Shown piece by piece: positions 1 to 9,283 of a stretch of DNA of 64,000 nt. Both the position numbers and the translations under genes were made by a program. The DNA is from Pandoraea pnomenusa. Its GTDB lineage: Bacteria > Pseudomonadota > Gammaproteobacteria > Burkholderiales > Burkholderiaceae. How positions within the stretch are numbered: the first letter of the stretch is position 1; every line of letters begins with the position of its first letter. The stretch lies in assembly GCF_000767615.3 (NCBI RefSeq), contig NZ_CP009553.3, forward strand, positions 2,294,001-2,358,000, given 5' to 3'. The notes under the pieces are model-generated. The model was not told the DNA's origin. It did no database searches and saw only the letters and a list, made by a program, of their open reading frames with translations.

Positions 1-1
1 G

Positions 2-901
2 GGCAGCGAGCCGAAGACGTATACGCCCCCGGAGACCGTCCGGTGGATCGAAGTGTTTTCGCAGGCGGTGCAACTGCATCAGACGCCGCTATCGATTGCC
101 CCCATTTTCGCCAAGCAGCGCGCAGGCGCGCCGAGGGCGTGGATCTTCACGTCGGCGACGTTGTCGGTGAAGGGCAATTTCATGCACTATGCGGCGCAAC
201 TGGGGCTCGATGCGGGCAAGTCGCTCACGCTCGCCAGTCCGTTCGACTATCCGAACCAGAGCCTGTTGTATGTGCCTCGTGGCTTGCCGCAGCCGTCCGC
301 GCCGGGCTTTACCGACGCCGTGCTCGACGCCGCGTTGCCAGTGCTCGAGGTGAGCGGCGGGCGCGCGTTCGTTCTGTGCACGACGTTGCGCGCCGTGAAT
401 CGTGCGGCGGAGCGCCTGCGCGATGAATTCGAGCGGCGCGGCTGGACGTATCCGTTGCTCGTGCAGGGTGAGGCGAGCCGAACCGAGTTGCTCGACCGTT
501 TCCGCGCGCTCGGCAACGCCGTGCTCATCGGCAGCCAAAGCTTCTGGGAAGGGGTGGACGTGCGCGGTGAGGCGTTGTCGCTGGTCATCATCGACAAGCT
601 GCCCTTCGCGCCACCCGACGATCCCGTGTTGGCTGCGCGTCTGGACGCGCTGACGAAGAAGGGGCTCAGTCCGTTCGCCGTTCATCAATTGCCGCAGGCC
701 GTGATTACGCTCAAGCAGGGTGCGGGGCGGCTGATCCGCTCCGAGGGGGATCGCGGGGTGTTGATGATCTGTGATCCGCGTCTTGTCGACAAGCCTTACG
801 GGCGCCGTATCTGGCAAAGTCTGCCGCCGTTCAAGCGGACCCGGGAACTGCCCATCGTGCGCGGCTTTTTCGACGAGATCGCCGCCGGCGCGAACGGTTG
901 A
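2..901 (+). CDS. DinG/YoaA-like ATP-dependent helicase, 5'-truncated
   Basis: The frame is open from the left edge, so only the C-terminal 299 residues are present; the Walker A and iron-sulfur parts lie outside the window. Visible are TSATLS early in the fragment, GSQSFWEGVDV (helicase motif V) and QGAGRLIRS (motif VI, arginine finger), in the order expected for the second RecA-like domain of XPD/DinG helicases. The family unwinds DNA with 5'-3' polarity and acts in DNA repair and removal of unusual structures. The gene ends 20 bases before a terminator it shares with the convergent bamD. Family assignment is secure; the choice between DinG and YoaA is not. Confidence 0.88.
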   Translation, partial: GSEPKTYTPPETVRWIEVFSQAVQLHQTPLSIAPIFAKQRAGAPRAWIFTSATLSVKGNFMHYAAQLGLDAGKSLTLASPFDYPNQSLLYVPRGLPQPSAPGFTDAVLDAALPVLEVSGGRAFVLCTTLRAVNRAAERLRDEFERRGWTYPLLVQGEASRTELLDRFRALGNAVLIGSQSFWEGVDVRGEALSLVIIDKLPFAPPDDPVLAARLDALTKKGLSPFAVHQLPQAVITLKQGAGRLIRSEGDRGVLMICDPRLVDKPYGRRIWQSLPPFKRTRELPIVRGFFDEIAAGANG

Positions 902-920
902 GTCGTCGCGGGCGAGCATA

Positions 921-951
921 AAAAAAGCCAGACCCGCGGGTCTGGCTTTTT
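921..951. terminator. Bidirectional intrinsic terminator between helicase gene and bamD
   Basis: Positions 922-951 form a perfect 30-base palindrome: AAAAAGCCAGACCCG followed directly by its reverse complement. Each strand therefore has a GC-rich stem followed by a run of five T. It sits between two convergent genes and can stop transcription from both sides. Confidence 0.9.
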
Positions 952-983
952 CGTGGGCGCCGTGTCGGCGCTCGCTGTTCCGG

Positions 984-1808
984 TCAGCGCCAGATCTGCC
1001 ACCAGGATTTCTTGTCACCGCTCGTGTCGGTGCGATGGCCGACCGTCAGGTAACCGCTGTTCGGATAGGTCTTCTCCATCACACGGCGGGCGTCATCGCG
1101 CAGTTCGGTCATGCCGAGCTTGTCGTACGACTTGATCATGATGCCGAGCGCATCTTCCAGCGCCGGTGCCTTGTCATATTCCTTGAGCGCGCTCTGCGCC
1201 CGGTTCACGGCGGCAAGATAGGCGCCGCGACGATAGTAGTACTCGGCGGCGTGAACCTCATGGGCCGCCATTGCATTGACGGCGTAGCGCATGCGCAGGG
1301 CCGCATCGTTCGCGTACTTGCTGGTCGGATAGTGCTCGACCAGATACTTGAAGCTGTCGTAGGCCGCACGCAGGGCCTTCGGGTCGCGCTCGCTCAGATC
1401 CTGGCCGGAGAAGCGGCCGAACAGACCCAGGTCGTCGTTGAAGTTGATCAGACCCTTGAGGTAATAGGCGTAATCGATCGAAGGGCTGTCCGGATGCAGC
1501 CGGATGAAGCGATCGACGGCGGCCAGCGCCTGTGCCGGCTCGTTGTCCTTGTAATAGGAGTAAGCCGTGTTGATTTGCGCTTGCTGGGCATGCGGGCCGA
1601 ACGGGTCGCGGCCTTCGAGCAACTCGTAGTACTTCGCGGCCTTGGTGTAGTCGCCGCTATCGAAGCTGTCCTTGGCTTCCGAGTATAATTTGTTCGTCGA
1701 CCAGCCGGCCGTTTCGTCGACTTTCTCCGGCAAAATGCCGCAGGCGGCCACGCCGCCGACCACGACTGCGGCCAGCATCAGTTGTTTGACAAGTTTCAGG
1801 GCTTGCAT
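984..1808 (-). CDS. bamD: Outer membrane protein assembly lipoprotein BamD
   Basis: BamD is an essential lipoprotein of the BAM complex, which inserts beta-barrel proteins into the outer membrane from the periplasm. The 274-residue product has a signal peptide with lipobox VAAC (Cys23 from the ATG at 1808), then a TPR-rich body containing [20 protein letters not shown] and a conserved [12 protein letters not shown] segment. Length fits the family. A GTG five codons upstream (1823) is an alternative start; I prefer the ATG because it puts the charged residues directly before the hydrophobic core. It is divergent from rluD with only 21 bases between the start codons, so the two promoters must overlap the genes. 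Confidence 0.95.
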   Translation of the reverse strand: MQALKLVKQLMLAAVVVGGVAACGILPEKVDETAGWSTNKLYSEAKDSFDSGDYTKAAKYYELLEGRDPFGPHAQQAQINTAYSYYKDNEPAQALAAVDRFIRLHPDSPSIDYAYYLKGLINFNDDLGLFGRFSGQDLSERDPKALRAAYDSFKYLVEHYPTSKYANDAALRMRYAVNAMAAHEVHAAEYYYRRGAYLAAVNRAQSALKEYDKAPALEDALGIMIKSYDKLGMTELRDDARRVMEKTYPNSGYLTVGHRTDTSGDKKSWWQIWR

Positions 1809-1829
1809 GCTCGTTGGCTTCACTTCTCG

Positions 1830-2990
1830 ATGACCCGATCAATTCTGCCGGATTATAGCGTAACCGCCTCATTTGCCACGGAAATTGCGGAGGATTCGTC
1901 TGACGACGACCTCGATTCGCTTCCCGACGCTTTTCCGAGTGCCCCCCATGTCGCCCTTGCCGCGGGAGAATCCCCGGGGGCAGCCGCGCCCGACGGTGCC
2001 CCGGACGCCGCGCCGCTGCGCGCCATCCTGCCCGAATCGGTCGCAGGCGAGCGCCTCGACAAGGCGCTCGCGCAGTGCTTTCCCGAATATTCCCGAAGCC
2101 GCTTGCAGGCGTGGGTCGAAGACGGTCGCGTGACGCTCGACGGCGAGACGGCGAAGGTACGCCAGAAGGTGGCGGGCGGCGAGGCCGTATGCATCACCCC
2201 CGCCGCGCTGCCGGAACAACTTGCGTTCGCGCCGGAACCGGTGCCGCTCGATGCGGTGTACGAAGACGCGACGCTCGCCGTCTTCAACAAGCCTCCGGGG
2301 CTGGTCGTGCATCCGGCCGCGGGCAATTGGTCCGGCACGCTGCTCAACGGCTTGCTGCATCGCTACGGCCAGGCGGCGGCAGACCTGCCGCGCGCGGGGA
2401 TCGTGCATCGACTGGACAAGGAGACCTCGGGCCTGATGGTCGTGGCGCGCACGCTGGTGGCGCAGACCGATCTGGTGCGGCAATTGCAGGCGCGCACGGT
2501 CAAGCGACACTATGCCGCGCTGGTATGGGGGCGCGCGCCGCAACGCACCCTCGTGGACGCGCCCATCGGGCGCGACCCTCGCGAGCGTACCCGCATGGCT
2601 GTCGTGCACGGTCAGGGCGGCAAACCGGCGCGCACCCGCGTCGTCACCGTCGCCAGTACGGAATGGGACGGCTCCCCGGTGTCGCTCGTGCTCTGTTCGC
2701 TGGACACGGGGCGAACGCACCAGATACGCGTGCATCTCTCGCACCTCGGGCATTCGCTGCTGGGCGACCCGCTATACAAGCCTCGCCACAAGCGACCGAC
2801 CCTGCCGGGTGGCTTCGCACGGCAGGCACTGCACGCCTGGCGGCTTGGACTGATGCACCCCGAAGACGGACGGCCCATGCATTGGCAGGCGCCTTTGCCT
2901 GACGACATGCGTGAACTCATGACCGCGCTCGGGCTCGAATTCGACTTCTCAACGCTCCCCGATTCGCTCGATGACTTCTTTCCTGCCTGA
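1830..2990 (+). CDS. rluD: 23S rRNA pseudouridine synthase RluD
   Basis: RluD converts uridines 1911, 1915 and 1917 of 23S rRNA helix 69 to pseudouridine late in 50S assembly. The 386-residue product has an acidic, low-complexity N-terminal extension of about 60 residues, an S4-like RNA-binding domain ([19 protein letters not shown]), then the RluA-family catalytic core with HRLDKETSG, whose Asp is the catalytic residue. It ends with the usual RQALHAWRL and acidic tail. The ATG at 1830 was chosen because an upstream in-frame ATG at 1782 would lie inside bamD. The 3' end overlaps pgeF by 20 bases, so the two are probably co-translated. Confidence 0.93.
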   Translation: MTRSILPDYSVTASFATEIAEDSSDDDLDSLPDAFPSAPHVALAAGESPGAAAPDGAPDAAPLRAILPESVAGERLDKALAQCFPEYSRSRLQAWVEDGRVTLDGETAKVRQKVAGGEAVCITPAALPEQLAFAPEPVPLDAVYEDATLAVFNKPPGLVVHPAAGNWSGTLLNGLLHRYGQAAADLPRAGIVHRLDKETSGLMVVARTLVAQTDLVRQLQARTVKRHYAALVWGRAPQRTLVDAPIGRDPRERTRMAVVHGQGGKPARTRVVTVASTEWDGSPVSLVLCSLDTGRTHQIRVHLSHLGHSLLGDPLYKPRHKRPTLPGGFARQALHAWRLGLMHPEDGRPMHWQAPLPDDMRELMTALGLEFDFSTLPDSLDDFFPA

Positions 2991-3804
2991 GTTCCTGCCG
3001 GAGCAAGACCCGATGCCCGCGGACTGGATCGTGCCCGACTGGCCGGCCCCCGCCAATGTCCGCGCCGTGTTCACCACTCGCGCGGGCGGGGTCAGCCAAG
3101 GCCCGCAAGCCACGTTCAACCTGGGTTACAAGGCAGACGACGATCCCGATGCCGTGCGCATCAACCGCGAATTGCTGGCTGCCCGCACGGGCGTGCCGTC
3201 GGCGTTTGTGGCGCAGGTCCACGGTCCGCGCGTGGTCGACGCCGGCACCGCACTCGACGCCCTGAATGCCGGTGAGCCGTTGCAGGCCGACGCCAGTGCG
3301 ACGAGCGCCGTCGGTCTGGCCAGTATCGTGATGGTGGCCGATTGCCTGCCCGTGTTGCTGTGCGATGCCCGGGGGCGCGCCGTCGCCGCCGCCCATGCGG
3401 GCTGGCGTGGACTTTGCGCCGGGGTGATCGAGCAGACGGTGCGGGCACTCCGCGCTCGCCTGCCGCAAGACGACGCGGACGCGCCCGTCATTGCGTGGCT
3501 CGGGCCGTGCATCGGCCCGACAGCGTTCGAAGTCGGTCCCGAGGTGCGCGAGGCGTTCCTTGCCGCGGCCACGCCGCAAGAGCACGATGCCACTCGGGCC
3601 GCCTTCGTCGCGCACGGCGCCCCGGACGTTGGCAAGTCGATGGCGGATCTTTGCGCGCTTGCGCGTCTGCGGCTCGCGCGCGAAGGCGTCACAAGCGTGT
3701 CGGGCGGCAAATGGTGCACCGTCGCTGAACCGTCTCGCTTCTACTCCTATCGCCGTGACCGCACGACCGGTCGCATGGCCGCGCTCGTCTGGCGTACTAA
3801 TTGA
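2971..3804 (+). CDS. pgeF: Peptidoglycan editing factor PgeF (YfiH, multicopper oxidase-like fold)
   Basis: Members of this family remove wrongly incorporated residues such as L-Ser from peptidoglycan precursors; they were earlier called laccase-domain or polyphenol oxidase proteins. The 277-residue product shows the metal-site triad of the family: His in AQVHGPRVV, Cys in [10 protein letters not shown] and His in [10 protein letters not shown], plus the [14 protein letters not shown] block. The start overlaps the end of rluD by 20 bases, a common pairing in proteobacteria. The last 8 bases overlap the end of the convergent small membrane-protein gene. Confidence 0.93.
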   Translation: MTSFLPEFLPEQDPMPADWIVPDWPAPANVRAVFTTRAGGVSQGPQATFNLGYKADDDPDAVRINRELLAARTGVPSAFVAQVHGPRVVDAGTALDALNAGEPLQADASATSAVGLASIVMVADCLPVLLCDARGRAVAAAHAGWRGLCAGVIEQTVRALRARLPQDDADAPVIAWLGPCIGPTAFEVGPEVREAFLAAATPQEHDATRAAFVAHGAPDVGKSMADLCALARLRLAREGVTSVSGGKWCTVAEPSRFYSYRRDRTTGRMAALVWRTN

Positions 3805-4072
3805 GATCGCGCTCCGGCGAAGTGCCCGCTGCGGGGCTGGCCCCGGGCGAGGCGGCGCCGGCATCGGACGCGGACGGCGTGAGTGCAACACCGCCTGCGT
3901 CAGAGCGTCGCATCGCGCGGGAGCGCCGGATGCGGCTTCCCGCGATGTAAAGCCAGAGGGCGACGGGCGCCACGCCGCCGCCGAGGAAGATCATGACCCC
4001 CAGCCATGCGGACGGCGCGGTGATGGCGACCATCGCAATGACATAAAGCCAACCGAGAATGACGATAAACAT
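3797..4072 (-). CDS. Small two-helix membrane protein, unknown function
   Basis: The 91-residue protein begins with two hydrophobic stretches (about residues 2-22 and 24-45) separated by a short turn, followed by a basic stretch (SRIRRSRAMRR) and an Ala/Ser/Pro-rich acidic tail of about 40 residues. This predicts two membrane helices with a cytoplasmic tail under the positive-inside rule. I do not recognise a function. It is convergent with pgeF (8-base overlap) and divergent from phaC. No good ribosome-binding site is visible before the ATG. Confidence 0.7.
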   Translation of the reverse strand: MFIVILGWLYVIAMVAITAPSAWLGVMIFLGGGVAPVALWLYIAGSRIRRSRAMRRSDAGGVALTPSASDAGAASPGASPAAGTSPERDLN

Positions 4073-4142
4073 CGGGGCAAACGCGCATTCAAAAAAAGGT
4101 GCTGCAACGCGACAATGCGCTCAGGACGTACGCCGCAAGCCA

Positions 4143-4171
4143 TTGACACGCCTGCGCGCGCACGCAAGAAT
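4143..4171 (+). promoter_or_regulatory. Sigma70-type promoter for the pha operon
   Basis: A perfect -35 hexamer TTGACA (4143-4148) is followed by a 17-base spacer and AAGAAT (4166-4171), 4 of 6 against TATAAT. Transcription would start near 4178, leaving a leader of about 90 bases before phaC. The phaC promoter of Cupriavidus necator has the same form (TTGACA with an AACAAT-like -10), which supports the call. Confidence 0.65.
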
Positions 4172-4187
4172 GCTTCACAGGCGGGGC

Positions 4188-4208
4188 GCATCGCTGTAAA
4201 AGCGATGC
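4188..4208 (+). promoter_or_regulatory. Leader hairpin upstream of phaC
   Basis: GCATCGCT, loop GTAAA, AGCGATGC: a perfect 8-bp stem in the predicted phaC leader, 60 bases before the start codon. No T-run follows, so it is not a terminator. A role in mRNA stability or translation is possible but unproven. Confidence 0.45.
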
Positions 4209-4267
4209 ACGCCGCCGCGTTTCGGGCGCCGGCCCGTGAACGCAACGGACGTGACACTCAGGCTATC

Positions 4268-6115
4268 ATGAATCGCGCCAGTGCCAACTTCGATCCGGCT
4301 TCGTTTGCCGCCTCGTTTGCCCAGCAGTTTCCCTCCGCTTCGCTCTCCGCTCAGGACATGTCGCAGTGGTTCAAGGCCGCCCAACAAATGTTCGGGGCAT
4401 TGCCGGGGGCTGCCGGCCCGTCGTCCGCTGCCGCCAATGGGGCTGCCAGCGCCGCGAATCCGTTCGCGGGACTTTTCGAACTTTTCAAGGCGGGCAGTCT
4501 GCCGCATCCGGCACCGATGCGTGTCGACCCGGCGCGACTGAACGCGCTTCAGTCCGAATATGCCCGTGAATTTTCCGAACTTGTCGCCAGCTTCAACCAG
4601 CCGGGGCTCGACACGGCGCCCACGTTGGGCGACCGTCGATTTGCCGGCGAAGGCTGGCGGAATCCCTTCTATGCACTGCCGGCGGCGCTTTATCTGCTCA
4701 ACGGCCGCTTCCTGATGCGCATGGCCGAGTTGATCGACGCCGACGCCAAGACGCGCGAGCGGATTCGCTTCGCCGTCGAGCAATGGGTGGCGGCGAGTTC
4801 CCCGGCCAATTTCATCGCCACCAATCCGGATGCGCAGCAGCGCCTCGTGCAGACGCACGGCGACAGTCTGCTCGCAGGCGTGCAGAACATGCTCGTCGAC
4901 ATGGGCAAGGGCAAGGTCTCGCAGACCGACGAGGCAGCCTTCGAGGTCGGTCGCAACGTGGCGACGACCGAGGGCGCGGTGGTTTTCGAGAACGACCTGA
5001 TCCAGTTGATTCAGTACAAGCCGCTCACGCCGACCGTGCATCAACGGCCGTTGCTGGTCGTGCCGCCCTGCATCAACAAGTACTACATCCTCGATCTGCA
5101 ACCCGAGAACTCGCTGGTCCGCTACGCGGTGGAGCAAGGGCATACGGTGTTCGTGGTGTCGTGGCGCAACCCCGACATGTCGCTCGCGCACAAGACGTGG
5201 GACGACTACGTGGGCGAAGGGCCGATTGCCGCGATCGACGTGGTGCGCGAGATCAGTGGACAGTCGCGCATCAATGCGCTGGGTTTCTGCGTCGGCGGCA
5301 CGCTGCTGGCCGCGGCGCTGGCGGTGTTCGCGGCAAAGGGACACAAGGGCCCGAAATCGCCGGTCGCGAGCGTGACCCTGCTCACGACATTGCTGGACTT
5401 TTCCGATACCGGCGTTCTCGACGTCTTCGTGGACGAGCCGCACGTTCAGTTTCGCGAGCAGACGATCGGCGGCGGGCTCGGTCAGCCTCCGGGACTCATG
5501 CGTGGCGTGGAGCTGGCCAATACATTCTCGTTCCTGCGTCCGAACGATCTCGTGTGGAATTACGTGGTCGACAGCTACCTGAAGGGCAACGCGCCCCAGC
5601 CGTTCGACCTGCTTTACTGGAACGGCGATGGCACCAATCTGCCGGGGCCGATGTTCTGCTGGTATCTGCGCCATCTCTACTTGCAGAACGAATTGAAGCA
5701 GCCTGGCATGGTGCAAACGTGCGGCGTAGCGGTGGATCTCGGGGCCATCGACGCCCCGGCATATGTCTTCGGTTCGCGCGAGGACCACATCGTGCCGTGG
5801 ACGTCGGCCTTCCGCTCGCTGCCGTTGCTCGGCGGTGAACGTCGCTTTGTGCTCGGGGCGTCGGGCCACATTGCCGGCGTGGTCAATCCTCCGGCGAAAA
5901 AGAAGCGCAGCTACTGGCGCAACGACGACACGGGCGTGGACGCCGGCGACTGGCTCGCGGGCGCGACGGAACACCCGGGAAGCTGGTGGACCGATTGGAG
6001 CGAGTGGCTCGCGGGCTACGCCGGCAAACGCATCAAGGCGCCAAAGGCGTATGGTAATGTTGCTTATACCCCCATCGAACCGGCGCCCGGCCGCTATGTG
6101 AAGGCCAAGGCCTGA
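4268..6115 (+). CDS. phaC: Class I poly(3-hydroxyalkanoate) synthase PhaC
   Basis: PhaC polymerises (R)-3-hydroxyacyl-CoA into PHA at the surface of storage granules. The 615-residue product has a variable N-terminal region, the PHA-synthase N domain (DRRFAGEGWRN) and an alpha/beta-hydrolase core. The lipase-like box GFCVGG holds the catalytic Cys341, with Asp506 in SREDHIVPW and His534 in ASGHIAGVVNPP. These three correspond to Cys319, Asp480 and His508 of the Cupriavidus necator enzyme, and the C-terminus (EPAPGRYVKAKA) is nearly the same. The frame stays open far upstream, but the family N-terminus and the promoter position favour the ATG at 4268; an ATG at 4205 is the alternative. It is the first gene of phaC-phaA-phaB. 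Confidence 0.97.
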   Translation: MNRASANFDPASFAASFAQQFPSASLSAQDMSQWFKAAQQMFGALPGAAGPSSAAANGAASAANPFAGLFELFKAGSLPHPAPMRVDPARLNALQSEYAREFSELVASFNQPGLDTAPTLGDRRFAGEGWRNPFYALPAALYLLNGRFLMRMAELIDADAKTRERIRFAVEQWVAASSPANFIATNPDAQQRLVQTHGDSLLAGVQNMLVDMGKGKVSQTDEAAFEVGRNVATTEGAVVFENDLIQLIQYKPLTPTVHQRPLLVVPPCINKYYILDLQPENSLVRYAVEQGHTVFVVSWRNPDMSLAHKTWDDYVGEGPIAAIDVVREISGQSRINALGFCVGGTLLAAALAVFAAKGHKGPKSPVASVTLLTTLLDFSDTGVLDVFVDEPHVQFREQTIGGGLGQPPGLMRGVELANTFSFLRPNDLVWNYVVDSYLKGNAPQPFDLLYWNGDGTNLPGPMFCWYLRHLYLQNELKQPGMVQTCGVAVDLGAIDAPAYVFGSREDHIVPWTSAFRSLPLLGGERRFVLGASGHIAGVVNPPAKKKRSYWRNDDTGVDAGDWLAGATEHPGSWWTDWSEWLAGYAGKRIKAPKAYGNVAYTPIEPAPGRYVKAKA

Positions 6116-6217
6116 GTGTGGCGGCGATCGGCAAGTGCCGCGAGACGCCGAAGCGCGTCCACGGACACCGAGCGGGCACCCCCCCGGTTCGAACCATTTG
6201 AAAACGAGGAAAGAGAC

Positions 6218-7399
6218 ATGTCGGATATCGTGATTGTGTCGGCTGCGCGCACTGCGGTCGGTAAGTTTGGCGGTTCGCTTGCCAAGGTGGCGGCGCCGGA
6301 TCTGGGGGCTATCGTGATCGATGAGGTCCTCAAGCGTGCGAAGCTCAAGGGTGAAGACGTCAGCGAAGTCATCATGGGGCAGGTGCTCACGGCCGGCTCG
6401 GGCCAGAATGTGGCGCGTCAGGCTTCGATCAAGGCCGGGCTGCCCGCCATGGTGCCGGCCATGACCATCAACAAGGTGTGCGGCTCGGGCCTGAAGGCCG
6501 TGATGCTGGCCGCCAACGCGATCAGCGCCGGGGACGCCGACATCGTCGTGGCCGGCGGCCAGGAAAACATGAGTGCCGCGCCGCACGTGCTCCCGGGCTC
6601 GCGCGACGGCTTCCGCATGGGCGACGCCAAGCTGATCGATACGATGATCGTCGACGGCCTGTGGGACGTCTACAACCAGTACCACATGGGCATCACTGCT
6701 GAGAACGTCGCCAAGGAATACGGCATCACGCGCGAGATGCAGGACGCCTTTGCGGCCGCATCGCAAAACAAGGCGGAAGCGGCGCAGAAAGCAGGCCGCT
6801 TCGACGACGAGATCGTGCCGGTCTCGATTCCGCAGCGCAAGGGCGACCCGCTGGTGTTCAAGACCGACGAATTCGTGCGTCACGGCGTGACCGCCGAAGC
6901 GCTGGCCGGTCTGAAGCCGGCGTTCGCGAAGGACGGCACGGTCACCGCCGCCAATGCGTCGGGCATCAACGACGGTGCCGCCGCCGTGGTGGTGATGTCG
7001 GCCAAGCGCGCCGAGCAGCTTGGCCTCACGCCGCTTGCGCGCATCGTCGCGTATGCCAACGCCGGCGTGGATCCGAAGGTGATGGGGATCGGCCCGGTGC
7101 CGGCCTCGCAGCGCTGCCTGTCGCGTGCCGGCTGGAAGGCGAGCGATCTGGATCTGATGGAAATCAACGAAGCGTTCGCGGCGCAGGCGTTGGCCGTGAA
7201 CCAGCAAATGGGCTGGGACACGTCCAAGATCAACGTGAACGGTGGCGCGATCGCCATCGGTCACCCGATTGGCGCGTCGGGCTGCCGTATTCTGGTGACG
7301 TTGTTGCATGAAATGGCACGTCGCGACGCGCGTCGCGGTCTGGCATCGCTGTGTATCGGCGGCGGCATGGGCGTGGCGCTGGCGGTCGAGCGCGTCTGA
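6218..7399 (+). CDS. phaA: Acetyl-CoA acetyltransferase PhaA (beta-ketothiolase)
   Basis: PhaA condenses two acetyl-CoA into acetoacetyl-CoA, the first step of PHB synthesis in the cytoplasm. The 393-residue length is exactly that of the classic PhaA. The catalytic triad is visible: Cys88 in [10 protein letters not shown], His349 in [10 protein letters not shown] and Cys379 in LCIGGGMG. The start at 6218 is set by a GAGGAAAGAGAC ribosome-binding site. It lies 102 bases after phaC with no terminator between them. Confidence 0.97.
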   Translation: MSDIVIVSAARTAVGKFGGSLAKVAAPDLGAIVIDEVLKRAKLKGEDVSEVIMGQVLTAGSGQNVARQASIKAGLPAMVPAMTINKVCGSGLKAVMLAANAISAGDADIVVAGGQENMSAAPHVLPGSRDGFRMGDAKLIDTMIVDGLWDVYNQYHMGITAENVAKEYGITREMQDAFAAASQNKAEAAQKAGRFDDEIVPVSIPQRKGDPLVFKTDEFVRHGVTAEALAGLKPAFAKDGTVTAANASGINDGAAAVVVMSAKRAEQLGLTPLARIVAYANAGVDPKVMGIGPVPASQRCLSRAGWKASDLDLMEINEAFAAQALAVNQQMGWDTSKINVNGGAIAIGHPIGASGCRILVTLLHEMARRDARRGLASLCIGGGMGVALAVERV

Positions 7400-7615
7400 G
7401 ACATCGAGGGCGCCAGGCGCTGAAGCGCAGGGCGCGACTCGCGCGGTCCACCAAAAAAAGCACTGAACCGTCAGGGTCGTGCACGTGCAACGCGCACCGG
7501 CGATGGCGGGTCATCAGGAGACGAAAGGCATGCGCGGGAACGCGCGGCCTGCGCGTCGGTCAATTGGCAGTCGCAACAGGCGGCAGATTTGCCGTTATTT
7601 AGGGGGAAGCGTTCC

Positions 7616-8356
7616 ATGACTCAACGCATTGCATATGTGACAGGCGGGATGGGCGGTATTGGTACGTCCATTTGCCAGCGGCTGTACAAGGATGGCTTCA
7701 AGGTCGTGGCGGGCTGCGGTCCGAATTCGCCGCGTCGCGTGAAGTGGCTCGAAGATCAGAAGGCGTTGGGTTTCGATTTCGTCGCATCCGAAGGGAATGT
7801 CGGCGATTGGGATTCCACGAAGGCGGCGTTCGACAAGGTGAAGGCCGAGGTCGGCGAAGTCGACGTACTGGTGAACAACGCCGGGATCACGCGCGACGTG
7901 GTGTTTCGCAAGATGACGCGTGAAGACTGGGACGCGGTCATCGACACCAACCTCACGAGCCTGTTCAACGTGACCAAGCAGGTGATCGAGGGAATGTGCG
8001 AGCGCGGCTGGGGCCGCATCATCAATATTTCGTCGGTCAACGGGCAGAAGGGCCAGTTCGGTCAGACGAACTACTCGACGGCCAAGGCTGGCATTCACGG
8101 TTTCACGATGGCGCTGGCGCAGGAGGTGGCGACCAAGGGCGTGACGGTCAATACCGTGTCGCCGGGCTATATCGGCACGGACATGGTGCGCTCGATCCGC
8201 CAGGACGTGCTCGACAAGATCGTGGCGACGATTCCGGTCAAGCGTCTGGGCGAACCGGGCGAGATCGGGTCCATCGTGGCATGGCTGGCGTCGGACGACT
8301 CGGGCTTCTCCACCGGTGCGGACTTCTCGCTCAACGGCGGTCTGCACATGGGGTAA
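7616..8356 (+). CDS. phaB: Acetoacetyl-CoA reductase PhaB
   Basis: PhaB reduces acetoacetyl-CoA to (R)-3-hydroxybutyryl-CoA with NADPH. It is a 246-residue short-chain dehydrogenase with the N-terminal cofactor motif TGGMGGIG, NNAG, the catalytic Ser in NISSVNGQKGQ and Tyr/Lys in NYSTAKAG. The end SLNGGLHMG matches the family. The start at 7616 follows an AGGGGGAAG ribosome-binding site; an upstream in-frame ATG at 7589 lacks one. The 216-base gap from phaA is long for the operon but contains no clear terminator. Confidence 0.97.
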   Translation: MTQRIAYVTGGMGGIGTSICQRLYKDGFKVVAGCGPNSPRRVKWLEDQKALGFDFVASEGNVGDWDSTKAAFDKVKAEVGEVDVLVNNAGITRDVVFRKMTREDWDAVIDTNLTSLFNVTKQVIEGMCERGWGRIINISSVNGQKGQFGQTNYSTAKAGIHGFTMALAQEVATKGVTVNTVSPGYIGTDMVRSIRQDVLDKIVATIPVKRLGEPGEIGSIVAWLASDDSGFSTGADFSLNGGLHMG

Positions 8357-8422
8357 GCGGTAACGGGGCGATGGCCCGTGCGGGCCGAGAGCAGGTGCCG
8401 CGCTCCGTTGCGGGTTAGGGCT

Positions 8423-8451
8423 TTGCCGCATAGCAGCAAACGTCCTAGAAT
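8423..8451 (+). promoter_or_regulatory. phaR promoter with candidate PhaR operator
   Basis: TTGCCG (8423-8428), 17-base spacer, TAGAAT (8446-8451): a good sigma70-type promoter about 70 bases before phaR. Inside it lies the inverted repeat TTTGC-N9-GCAAA (8422-8440). PhaR proteins are known to repress their own gene and phasin genes by binding TGC/GCA-rich sites, so this repeat is a natural operator candidate. That part is inference. Confidence 0.6.
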
Positions 8452-8468
8452 CGATAATATGTGACTAA

Positions 8469-8487
8469 CCCCGACCGCCGGTCGGGG
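8469..8487 (+). promoter_or_regulatory. Leader hairpin upstream of phaR
   Basis: CCCCGACC, loop GCC, GGTCGGGG: a perfect 8-bp stem in the phaR leader, 31 bases before the ATG. It is followed by AAGT rather than a T-run, so it is more likely a leader structure than a terminator. Confidence 0.4.
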
Positions 8488-8518
8488 AAGTCCTTCATAA
8501 AAGCAGGAAACCCACCGC

Positions 8519-9109
8519 ATGGCCGCGAGCAAGAAGACTGACGAACGCCTGATCAAAAAGTATCCGAACCGGCGTCTGTACGATACCCAAACCAGTACGT
8601 ACATCACCCTTGCCGATGTGAAGCAATTGGTGCTCGAGACCGAGGAGTTCAAGGTCGTCGACGCCAAGACGGGCGAGGACCTGACCCGCAGCATTCTGCT
8701 GCAGATCATTCTGGAAGAGGAGACCGGCGGTGTGCCGATGTTCTCGAGCGCGATGCTCGCCCAGATCATCCGCTTCTACGGCCATGCGCTGCAGGGGATG
8801 ATGGGGACTTACCTCGAGAAGAATATCCAGACGTTCATCGAAATTCAGAACAAGCTGGCCGATCAGTCGAAGGGCATCTATGAGGGCGCAGCCTTCAACC
8901 CGGACGTCTGGGCGCAATTCATGAACATGCAGGCGCCGATGATGCAGGGCATGATGACCAACTACATCGAGCAGTCGAAGAACCTGTTCGTGCAGATGCA
9001 GGAGCAGATGCAGAGCCAGGCCAAGAACATGTTCAGCACGTTCCCGTTCCCGGGCGCGCCGGGCGCCCCCGGCGGCATGCCGGGCAAGGATCCGAACAAG
9101 AAGCCCTGA
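8519..9109 (+). CDS. phaR: Polyhydroxyalkanoate synthesis repressor PhaR
   Basis: PhaR represses phasin genes and its own gene, and is released when it binds nascent PHA. The 196-residue protein begins with the conserved PHB/PHA accumulation regulator DNA-binding domain (LIKKYPNRRLYDTQTSTYIT). It continues with the PHB_acc domains, rich in Met and Gln (NMQAPMMQGMMTNYIEQSK), and ends in a Gly/Pro-rich tail. It follows phaB in the same direction but has its own promoter, as in related bacteria. Confidence 0.95.
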   Translation: MAASKKTDERLIKKYPNRRLYDTQTSTYITLADVKQLVLETEEFKVVDAKTGEDLTRSILLQIILEEETGGVPMFSSAMLAQIIRFYGHALQGMMGTYLEKNIQTFIEIQNKLADQSKGIYEGAAFNPDVWAQFMNMQAPMMQGMMTNYIEQSKNLFVQMQEQMQSQAKNMFSTFPFPGAPGAPGGMPGKDPNKKP

Positions 9110-9224
9110 GCGGTCCGCGCCGAGATAACGGGTGTCCGCGCGGCGCGCCCGCTGTCTCATGGCCAGTCGGGCGGAGGCAGGGAGCGCTCGGCAACGATAG
9201 TTGGAACGGACCGCGGGCGAACAA

Positions 9225-9265
9225 GGTAAAATACGCGGCTTCGCGCAATCGTTACCGTATTTACC
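9225..9265 (+). promoter_or_regulatory. Inverted repeat in the rimO leader
   Basis: GGTAAAATACG (9225-9235) and CGTATTTACC (9256-9265) are reverse complements except for one extra A, separated by 20 bases. The left arm also carries the only -10-like sequence upstream of rimO (TAAAAT at 9227-9232). It may be a regulator site or a leader hairpin. Confidence 0.35.
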
Positions 9266-9283
9266 TGATCAGGATTTCGCCCC

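Noticed and set aside
3491..4267. A much longer N-terminus for PhaC
   Set aside because: The frame is open upstream but would cross pgeF and the promoter; family members start near residue 1 of the ATG at 4268.
4175..7309. A 1044-codon minus-strand open frame across phaC and phaA
   Set aside because: It is antisense to two well-supported genes and encodes Arg/His-rich sequence without a fold; long antisense frames are usual at this GC content.
9201..9232. A full sigma70 promoter for rimO (TTGGAA with TAAAAT)
   Set aside because: The spacer would be 20 bases, too long for a confident call.
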